A DNA stretch of 37,571 nt from Streptomyces wuyuanensis (GTDB lineage Bacteria > Actinomycetota > Actinomycetes > Streptomycetales > Streptomycetaceae), in NCBI RefSeq assembly GCF_900103455.1, contig NZ_FNHI01000029.1, positions 1 through 37,571 on the forward strand, read 5' to 3'. Below, in pieces: positions 32,730 to 37,571 of the stretch. The notes beneath the pieces are model-generated. The model was not told the origin of the DNA, did no database searches, and worked only from the letters and a program-made list of their open reading frames with translations. Numbering within the stretch: position 1 is the first letter of the stretch; the number at the start of each line of letters is the position of its first letter. The translations under genes were made by a program, and so were the position numbers.

Positions 32730-33538
32730 GCCTTGCGCCCCACCCCTGCGTAACCGGAGAACGCGAACGGATCCTCCTGCGCGGCCGGTGTCTCGGGCCG
32801 CCAGTCCGGCATGGACACCAGTCCGGGCTCCACCATCTCGAACCCGTCGAAGAACCCGGCGATCTCCTCCCTCGAACGCATCACGAGCGGGTTGCGGATG
32901 TCCTTGTAGACCCCGACGGCGCCGCCTGCCTGCTCCTTGGGCAGCGGAATGCCCTCGTAGGAGGCATGGGTGACGATGACGAGGCTCCCGGGCGCCAGCG
33001 CGTCGCGCAGCTCGGCGACGGACCGCTGGGGATCGTCGGAGTCCTCCAGGAAGTGGAGCACGGCGACGAGCAGCAGGGCCACGGGCCGTTCGAGGTCCAG
33101 CAGCCGGGTGGTCTCGCCGTGCGCGAAGATGTCGGCCGGCTTGCGCAGATCGGCCTGGACGATGCCGGCCCTCTCGTTGCCTTCGAGCACGGCCTGGCTG
33201 TGGGCGACGGCGACCGGGTCGTGGTCGACGTACACCACCCGGGCCTCGGGGGCGGCCGTCTGCGCGACCTCGTGGGTGTTGCCGAACGTCGGTATGCCGG
33301 AGCCGATGTCCAGGAACTGGCTGACGCCCTCGCTCAGGGCGTAACGTACGGCGCGGCGCATGAAAGCCCGGTTCGCCTGCATGATCTTGGGGAGCCCCGG
33401 CAGGAACTGCATGGCCTTCCGGGCGGCTTCACGATCGACTTCGAAGTTGTGCGAGCCGCCCAGGTAGTAGTCGTAAATGCGGGACACGCTCGGCACCGAG
33501 ATGTCGATGCCCGGCGGGGCCCAGGCGGGACGCTCCAT
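32726..33538 (-). CDS. SAM-dependent methyltransferase, DUF574 family
   Basis: A 270-residue Streptomyces-type methyltransferase_19 (DUF574). It shows ISVPSVSRIYDYYLGGSHNF at the start, the SAM loop FLDIGSGIPTFGNTHEVAQ, VVYVDHDPVAVAHSQ, and VALLLVAVLHFLED. The family is highly expanded in Streptomyces and its substrates are unknown. The ATG has GGAG 8 bases upstream. Its stop overlaps the rmdA start, so both belong to one transcript. Confidence 0.88.
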   Translation of the reverse strand: MERPAWAPPGIDISVPSVSRIYDYYLGGSHNFEVDREAARKAMQFLPGLPKIMQANRAFMRRAVRYALSEGVSQFLDIGSGIPTFGNTHEVAQTAAPEARVVYVDHDPVAVAHSQAVLEGNERAGIVQADLRKPADIFAHGETTRLLDLERPVALLLVAVLHFLEDSDDPQRSVAELRDALAPGSLVIVTHASYEGIPLPKEQAGGAVGVYKDIRNPLVMRSREEIAGFFDGFEMVEPGLVSMPDWRPETPAAQEDPFAFSGYAGVGRKA

Positions 33539-33703
33539 TGATGTCTCCAACAAGTCGCCACGGGGGTTAACGGCCATTGCCATGGCCGGTGTTCGAGCCG
33601 AGGCTACTGATCGCCCGCCAAGAGAGCGAGCAGAAACGGAAATTAACGGTCCGTTCTTGGTCACACGCCACCGGCACGTGCTGGCCGGAACCACCGCAAA
33701 CAG

Positions 33704-33741
33704 CCGGCCCGCCGCACGCGGGAGGCGTGGCGGCGGGCCGG
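33704..33741 (-). terminator. Hairpin terminator after the secreted-repeat lipoprotein
   Basis: CCGGCCCGCCGC (33704-33715) pairs with GCGGCGGGCCGG (33730-33741), 12 perfect pairs, extended inward by ACGC/GCGT with one bulged G. It lies 25 bases downstream of the lipoprotein stop on the minus strand. Confidence 0.75.
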
Positions 33742-33765
33742 TGGCCGGAGGCGCTGCATGGGGAC

Positions 33766-34722
33766 TTACTTGGGCGCTCCGACCGGCTTGCCCTGGGGCG
33801 ACACGGCGTACCACGTGCCGCCCACTCCCTGGCCGTTGGTGTCACCGGGCTTCTTGTCGCCCGCGAAGGTGTAGATCGGCCAGCAGTCGATGGTCTGCTG
33901 CTTGATTCCGTCGGGGCGGTCGAAGGTGACGAAGCCCTTCTTCAGAATGCCTTCCGTGTCGTTCTTGTCGACGGGCGCGACGACCGGCCACTTCTCCAGG
34001 CACGCACCCGTGCAGGCGGTCTTCATCGGCCAGGCCGAGTCCTTCATGAAGCGGTAGACAGTCATTCCGTTCTTGTCGACGACGATCTCGCCGAGCTTCG
34101 GGTCCTTGCGGACGGAAAGGCCCGCGAGGTCCGCGGACTCCCCGCCCGCCTCCTCGCCGCCGCCCCCGCCGAGGGCGGCCTTCTTGCCGTCCGGCGCCGA
34201 GGCGTACCAGGTGCCGCCGACACCCTGGCCGTTGGCGTCACCGGGCTTGGTGTCCTTCGCGTAGCGGTACATCGGCCAGCCGCCGACGGTGAGCTGCTTG
34301 GTGCCGTCGGCGCGGGTGACCGAGCCGATCAGCGAGGCGTCGGTCCCGGGGGCCGGCGTGACATCGCCTGCGGCCACCACCGGCCAGGCCTTGGCGCAGT
34401 CGCCGTTGCAGTTCGACGTCACCGGGTCGACTGAGTCCTTGTCGAAGCGGTACAGGGTCAAGCCCTCGCTGTCGGTGAGCACCTTGCCGAGCTTCTTGCT
34501 CTCCCACACGGCGAGTTGGCCCGCCGTCCTCGGCTTGGCGTCCGCCGCACCGGCGCCGTAACCCGATCCGTAGCCGCTGTTGGCGGCCGGCTGCCCTGCG
34601 GGGTTGACCGCTCCGACGGCCTGGCCGTTCGGCTGCGCCTCCGTCTCCTGACCGCACGCCGTCGTCAGCGCGAGTACAGCCGCCGCGGTCACCGCGAGCG
34701 AGGCGTTCCGCCAGGTCTTCAT
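33766..34722 (-). CDS. Lipoprotein with paired secreted repeats (SCO0930-like)
   Basis: A 318-residue exported lipoprotein. The signal MKTWRNASLAVTAAAVLALT ends in lipobox TTAC with Cys23. A Gly/Ala/Asn-rich linker is followed by two homologous halves. Each half has LTLYRFDKD / MTVYRFMKDS, a CNGDCAKAWPVV / CTGACLEKWPVV cysteine pair, then VGGWPMYRYAKDTKPGD / IDCWPIYTFAGDKKPGD and NGQGVGGTWYA. These are the 'secreted repeat of unknown function' (PF03640-type). The C..C..WPV pair may form a disulfide. Function is unknown; the family sits outside the membrane. It reminds me of SCO0930, from memory only. Confidence 0.88.
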   Translation of the reverse strand: MKTWRNASLAVTAAAVLALTTACGQETEAQPNGQAVGAVNPAGQPAANSGYGSGYGAGAADAKPRTAGQLAVWESKKLGKVLTDSEGLTLYRFDKDSVDPVTSNCNGDCAKAWPVVAAGDVTPAPGTDASLIGSVTRADGTKQLTVGGWPMYRYAKDTKPGDANGQGVGGTWYASAPDGKKAALGGGGGEEAGGESADLAGLSVRKDPKLGEIVVDKNGMTVYRFMKDSAWPMKTACTGACLEKWPVVAPVDKNDTEGILKKGFVTFDRPDGIKQQTIDCWPIYTFAGDKKPGDTNGQGVGGTWYAVSPQGKPVGAPK

Positions 34723-34916
34723 GTCAACTCCCGTAGCCCGGTGTCCGTTGTGGCGCCTGGGTGCGCCGTTCATGGCCCTAGGTACGCGCGGGGAGGCGGG
34801 GTGTGTTCAACGGCCTGCGGAAAAAATCTCCGCGGGCCTCCAAACACGATCTCCGGACAACCCCTCCATCAGGCGAATCGCCCGCGCTACGGGCGTGTCC
34901 GGCGCTCTCGTGGATC

Positions 34917-35456
34917 ATGCTCACCGGCGTGTACGGATCGCTCGTCGCGCGGCTGTTGTCGGCCGCCGCACTCACCTGGCTGCTGACGGCCCCGTTGCCC
35001 GCCGCCGCCGACTCCTGCTCGTACGCCTCGATCGGCCCCGGCGGGCCGAACGGGCCGGACTCCTCCGTCGCGATCGCCGGCGGCGCCCACTGCGCGGCCG
35101 GCCCGGTCCCCGAACCGCCACCGCCCCCGCCACCCGAACCACCCCCACCTCCACCACCGCCACCACCGCCACCACCGCCACCACCACCGCCTCCGCCCGA
35201 CCCTCCACCGCCTCCGCCGCCTCCGCCGCCACCCGCGCCGCCCCGGATCGAGCCGGCTCCGCCATCACCTCCGCCACCGTCCCCGCCCCCGAAGGCCCGC
35301 CCCGCACCACCGCCGCCCACCCCGGTCGCCCTCCCCCACTACCGCAGGCCCCAGCGCGAGGAGCCGCGGGGCGGGCCCTCGCTGGTCTCCCTCACGCTCC
35401 TGGTCACCGCGCCCGCCGTGCTCGCCGCGGCGTTCCTTCGCCCCCGATCCCGCTAG
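34917..35456 (+). CDS. Exported polyproline stalk protein
   Basis: A 179-residue protein with an N-terminal hydrophobic signal (LLSAAALTWLLTAPLPAAAD), two cysteines (DSCSYASI, GGAHC), a proline tract, a basic linker and a C-terminal membrane helix with basic tail (LVSLTLLVTAPAVLAAAFLRPRSR). The tract is PE-P7-E-P20-D-P11-A. It probably forms a stiff rod across the cell wall. Twenty prolines in a row would stall ribosomes and need EF-P. CCA codons, rare elsewhere here, are frequent in the tract. The ATG at 34917 has only a weak ribosome site and the start is uncertain. It ends 15 bases before the next gene. Confidence 0.65.
   Translation: MLTGVYGSLVARLLSAAALTWLLTAPLPAAADSCSYASIGPGGPNGPDSSVAIAGGAHCAAGPVPEPPPPPPPEPPPPPPPPPPPPPPPPPPPPDPPPPPPPPPPPAPPRIEPAPPSPPPPSPPPKARPAPPPPTPVALPHYRRPQREEPRGGPSLVSLTLLVTAPAVLAAAFLRPRSR
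35109..35254 (+). repeat. Proline-codon simple repeat
   Basis: A CCN-only tract dominated by CCACCACCG and CCGCCT words encodes the P7-E-P20-D-P11 block. The unit is degenerate, consistent with slippage of a CCA/CCG trinucleotide repeat. Confidence 0.8.
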
Positions 35457-35461
35457 CCCCC

Positions 35462-35466
35462 GGAGG
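35462..35466 (+). promoter_or_regulatory. Shine-Dalgarno site supporting a TTG start
   Basis: GGAGG, 5 bases before TTG at 35472. No ATG or GTG in frame lies nearby upstream, and the TTG gives a natural N-terminal membrane helix (LSEWVVLSIAMAAACAVV). Confidence 0.65.
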
Positions 35467-35471
35467 TTCAC

Positions 35472-36236
35472 TTGTCGGAGTGGGTCGTACTGTCCATCGC
35501 CATGGCCGCGGCCTGTGCGGTCGTCCTCGCCATCACGGTCATCAACCAACGACGGGTCGCCGACGACGACGACCCGTCGGAGACCCCGGACGTCATCGAG
35601 TACATGACGATGATGATCGGCGTGGTCTACGCGATCGTGCTCGGACTGGCCATCGCGGGCGTCTGGGAGGCGCGCGGCGCGGCGGAGGACTCGGTACGTC
35701 ACGAAGCCCAGGCGCTTCACGAGGTGAGCGCACGCGCCGAGGTCTATCCGGCAGAGGCGCGGGCCCGTATCCGGGACAGCGTCGACGCCTATGTCTCACA
35801 CGTCGTGAACACCGAGTGGCGCCATATGGTCGAGAAGGGCGAGCTGACCGCGGAAGGCACCCGGCTGCTCGAACAGATGCGCAGGGACGTGACGGACTAC
35901 GTGCCGAAGAACGACCACGAGGGCCAGGCGTACCAGCCGCTCGTCGACCAGGTGGCGGCCGTCGACGACGCCCGGGGGGCCCGGCAACAGGGCGCCGAGG
36001 CGACGATGCCGGGGGTGGTGTGGTTCGGCCTGGTCACGGGCGCGGTGGTCACCGTCGGCCTGATCTTCACCCTGCAGATCCGCCGGACGTTCCGGGAGTT
36101 GCTGCTGGCGGGCCTGTTCAGCGCGCTAATCGCGTTCCTGCTCTTCCTGATCTGGGATTTCGACGCGCCGTTCGGCCGGGGCCTCTCGGCCACACCCGGA
36201 CCGTTCACGGAACTCTTCCCGCACGTCCTCGGCTGA
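35472..36236 (+). CDS. DUF4239-family integral membrane protein
   Basis: A 254-residue membrane protein starting at TTG. Four helices are visible: about 3-23 (WVVLSIAMAAACAVVLAITV), 44-65 (YMTMMIGVVYAIVLGLAIAG), 176-198 (VVWFGLVTGAVVTVGLIFTL) and 206-226 (LLAGLFSALIAFLLFLIWDF). Between the pairs is a soluble helical segment (VRHEAQALHEVSARAEVYPAEARARI). The two-plus-two layout matches DUF4239 / bestrophin-like proteins of unknown function; ion conduction is only a guess. It lies 15 bases after the polyproline protein gene, so they are likely cotranscribed. Confidence 0.8.
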   Translation: MSEWVVLSIAMAAACAVVLAITVINQRRVADDDDPSETPDVIEYMTMMIGVVYAIVLGLAIAGVWEARGAAEDSVRHEAQALHEVSARAEVYPAEARARIRDSVDAYVSHVVNTEWRHMVEKGELTAEGTRLLEQMRRDVTDYVPKNDHEGQAYQPLVDQVAAVDDARGARQQGAEATMPGVVWFGLVTGAVVTVGLIFTLQIRRTFRELLLAGLFSALIAFLLFLIWDFDAPFGRGLSATPGPFTELFPHVLG

Positions 36237-36247
36237 GCACGACACCT

Positions 36248-36289
36248 CCGGGTGGCGCAAGCCGGGGAAAGCTCCGGTGCGCCACTCGG
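36248..36289 (+). terminator. Hairpin terminator after the DUF4239 gene
   Basis: CCGGGTGGCGCA (36248-36259) pairs with TGCGCCACTCGG (36278-36289), 12 pairs including one G-U, with an inner CCGG/CCGG. It begins 12 bases after the stop codon. Confidence 0.7.
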
Positions 36290-36427
36290 GGGACAAGCGT
36301 GCCCCATTCGTCCGTCTGAGATCGCGGGGGTGAATGCGCACTTCTAGCGTTTCGGTCATCGAGGTGCATTCCCTGCCCTTGTGGAAATCCCTTCCGCAAC
36401 TGCTCCTCGGGGACCCGGAGGATTGCC

Positions 36428-36988
36428 ATGCGCGCGATACCCGTCGCGTCCGCCGCTCTCATGGGAGCGGCCGCCCTCGCTCTGACCCTTCCCACCGCGG
36501 CGGCGGACACCGCCGACGGTGCCGGCGGCAGCGTCCACAAGCAGCCGTTCTCGTTCGCCGTCACCCCGTCGACCGTCGCCCCGGGCGGCACGGTCACCCT
36601 GGGCGTGTCCGGCTGCAGCACGACGGCCACGGCCTCGTCGGGCGTGTTCGACACCGTGACCATTCCTCCGCGCCAGACCGGCACGGCGCGGGTCGACCTG
36701 GACGCACGGCGCGGTGCCGTGTACTCGGTCCAGTTCACGTGCAACAACCAGACCGGCACCACCGACCTCACCATCTCCGGCGGCAGTGGCGCGGCCGCCA
36801 CTCCGACGATCCGCTCCACCAGCACGGCCGCGGCCCAACCCCAGCCCCAGGGCGTCAAGGGCGGTCTGGGCGGCAGCATCGGCGGCCTGAACGCGGTCGA
36901 GATCGCCGCGGGCTCCGTGCTCGTGCTGGCCGCGTCCGGCGGCATCGTCTACGTGGTGCGCCGCCGTTCGGGCAGCCGGCTGCACTGA
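36428..36988 (+). CDS. Exported, membrane-anchored surface protein with Ig-like domain
   Basis: A 186-residue protein. The signal peptide MRAIPVASAALMGAAALALT ends at TAAAD. A beta-rich domain at about 40-118 (FSFAVTPSTVAPGGTVTLGV) contains two Cys, in SGCSTTAT and FTCNNQ, likely a disulfide. A Thr/Ala/Gln linker (TSTAAAQPQPQGVKGGLGGS) leads to a C-terminal membrane helix (AAGSVLVLAASGGIVYVV) and a basic RRRSGSRLH anchor. Such sortase-like tails without an LPXTG motif are retained in the membrane. Function is unknown. GGAGG lies 7 bases before ATG. It is paralogous to the convergent gene at the right edge. Confidence 0.75.
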   Translation: MRAIPVASAALMGAAALALTLPTAAADTADGAGGSVHKQPFSFAVTPSTVAPGGTVTLGVSGCSTTATASSGVFDTVTIPPRQTGTARVDLDARRGAVYSVQFTCNNQTGTTDLTISGGSGAAATPTIRSTSTAAAQPQPQGVKGGLGGSIGGLNAVEIAAGSVLVLAASGGIVYVVRRRSGSRLH

Positions 36989-37028
36989 CCTTCTCGTTGC
37001 CGGCCCCGTCCCATTCCGCGCCCGCAAC

Positions 37029-37071
37029 GCCCGTCGCCCCGAGTCCTGGATCAGGACTCGGGGCGACGGGC
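37029..37071. terminator. Perfect 20-bp hairpin, bidirectional terminator
   Basis: Arms 37029-37048 (GCCCGTCGCCCCGAGTCCTG) and 37052-37071 with a GAT loop. It is the longest perfect hairpin in the window and sits between the two convergent surface-protein genes. Confidence 0.85.
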
Positions 37072-37100
37072 GGTGAAGGCCGACCGGGAGGTTCGGCCGG

Positions 37101-37571
37101 TCAGGCCTCTCCGCTGGTCATGCTGCGGCGGCGCCGGATGAGGTACAGGGCGCCACCGACGGCCGCCGTGGCGACGAGACCGCCACCCACGGCCATCTCC
37201 GTGCTGGAAGGGCCCTGCGAACCACCGAGACCGCCCTGGGCGCCGCGGCCCGAGAGCACGATGAAGGTCCGCGTCGCGATCCGGTTGCTGTCGTGGCACC
37301 TGACGGCCAGGTTGTACTGGCCCGGGGTCGCGCGGTCGAAGATGCGGGCCGTGGCGACCGCGACGCCCTCCCCGCCCCGGAAGTTGTCGAAGCGGTCGCG
37401 GTCGTTGCGACGATTGTCGTTGTGGCCGTTGTCGTTCCGGCGGTTGTCGTTGCGACCCTCGTTGCCACGGCCGTTGTTGTTGCCACCCTGATCGTTGCGG
37501 CCGTTGTCGTTGCGACCCTCGTTGCCACGGCCGTTGTTGTTGCCGCCCTGGTCATTGCGGCCGTTGTTGTT
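37101..37571 (-). CDS. Asn/Gly/Arg-rich repeat surface protein, C-terminal part (runs off the window)
   Basis: The frame is open from the right edge to TGA at 37101-37103, giving 156 C-terminal residues; the start is outside. It begins with a repeat of 20 residues (GRNDNGRNDQGGNNNGRGNE type), then RRNDNGHNDNRRNDRDRFDN. A beta-like segment follows (GVAVATARIFDRATPGQYNLAVRCHDSNRIATRTFIVL, in two stretches), then GGLGGS, a membrane helix (MAVGGGLVATAAVGGALYLI) and the tail RRRRSMTSGEA. The GGLGGS-helix-RRR end is shared with the convergent gene upstream. It is probably a cell-surface protein; function unknown. Confidence 0.75.
   Translation of the reverse strand, partial: NNNGRNDQGGNNNGRGNEGRNDNGRNDQGGNNNGRGNEGRNDNRRNDNGHNDNRRNDRDRFDNFRGGEGVAVATARIFDRATPGQYNLAVRCHDSNRIATRTFIVLSGRGAQGGLGGSQGPSSTEMAVGGGLVATAAVGGALYLIRRRRSMTSGEA
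37441..37571 (-). repeat. 60-bp in-frame tandem repeat
   Basis: 37441-37500 and 37501-37560 align without gaps with 4 differences, and a third copy begins at 37561 and is cut by the window edge. The period is exactly 20 codons. It encodes the Asn/Gly/Arg/Asp-rich repeat of the right-edge surface protein. A degenerate shorter Asn-Asp/Arg stretch precedes it at 37400-37440. Confidence 0.9.

Noticed and set aside
34803..34916. N-terminal extension of the polyproline protein
   Set aside because: The extra residues are basic and lack a signal-like pattern. Starting at 34917 puts a hydrophobic signal near the N-terminus.

Overview
The window is high-GC actinobacterial DNA and almost certainly a Streptomyces chromosome arm. 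Codon third positions are nearly all G or C. It carries a WhiB-like protein, an ergothioneine operon, a melC1-melC2 tyrosinase pair, a DasR-type operator, dodecin and a PAS-GGDEF-EAL protein. From memory, the order egtABCD, ornithine-lipid acyltransferases, sdhCAB, LysR, rmdA, methyltransferase and secreted-repeat lipoprotein resembles the SCO0910-SCO0930 part of S. coelicolor, and the thioredoxin/oxidoreductase pair resembles SCO0885-0886. I could not check this.

Left edge (1-2400): the 3' end of an IS256-family (mutator) transposase runs into the 3' end of a WhiB-like (Wbl) gene, so the Wbl C-terminus appears to be IS-encoded. Divergent from it is an ECF41-type sigma factor. Both genes are preceded by the same promoter-like element, TGTCACA-N16-GGTC, facing opposite ways, which suggests one ECF41 circuit driving itself and a Wbl gene. 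A coiled-coil/winged-helix protein follows.

2400-8430: pirin, a TPR protein, a flavoprotein disulfide oxidoreductase divergent from thioredoxin (with a SigR-type promoter), a small hypothetical protein, a multiply frameshifted alpha/beta hydrolase pseudogene and a bacterial-type PARG protein.

8430-14520: an overlapping egtABCD operon (egtE absent), converging on and overlapping an olsB-olsA-like ornithine-lipid pair.

14700-21770: an orphan sugar-binding lipoprotein and dodecin, divergent around a DasR-like site; an HAD phosphatase; an NmrA-like epimerase; a luciferase-like monooxygenase closely followed by a short UvrA-like ATPase.

21870-29800: melC1-melC2 tyrosinase, a crotonase, an Sdh1-like succinate dehydrogenase operon (sdhCAB) divergent from a LysR regulator across a palindromic operator, then RidA divergent from an HxlR regulator across another palindrome.

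29800-37571: a TPR protein; an SAM-methyltransferase coupled to rmdA (c-di-GMP turnover); a lipoprotein with secreted repeats; a polyproline surface protein with a DUF4239-like membrane protein; and two convergent paralogous anchored surface proteins. The last runs off the window and carries a 60-bp in-frame tandem repeat. Perfect hairpins mark most convergent gene ends. I saw no tRNA, rRNA or CRISPR.
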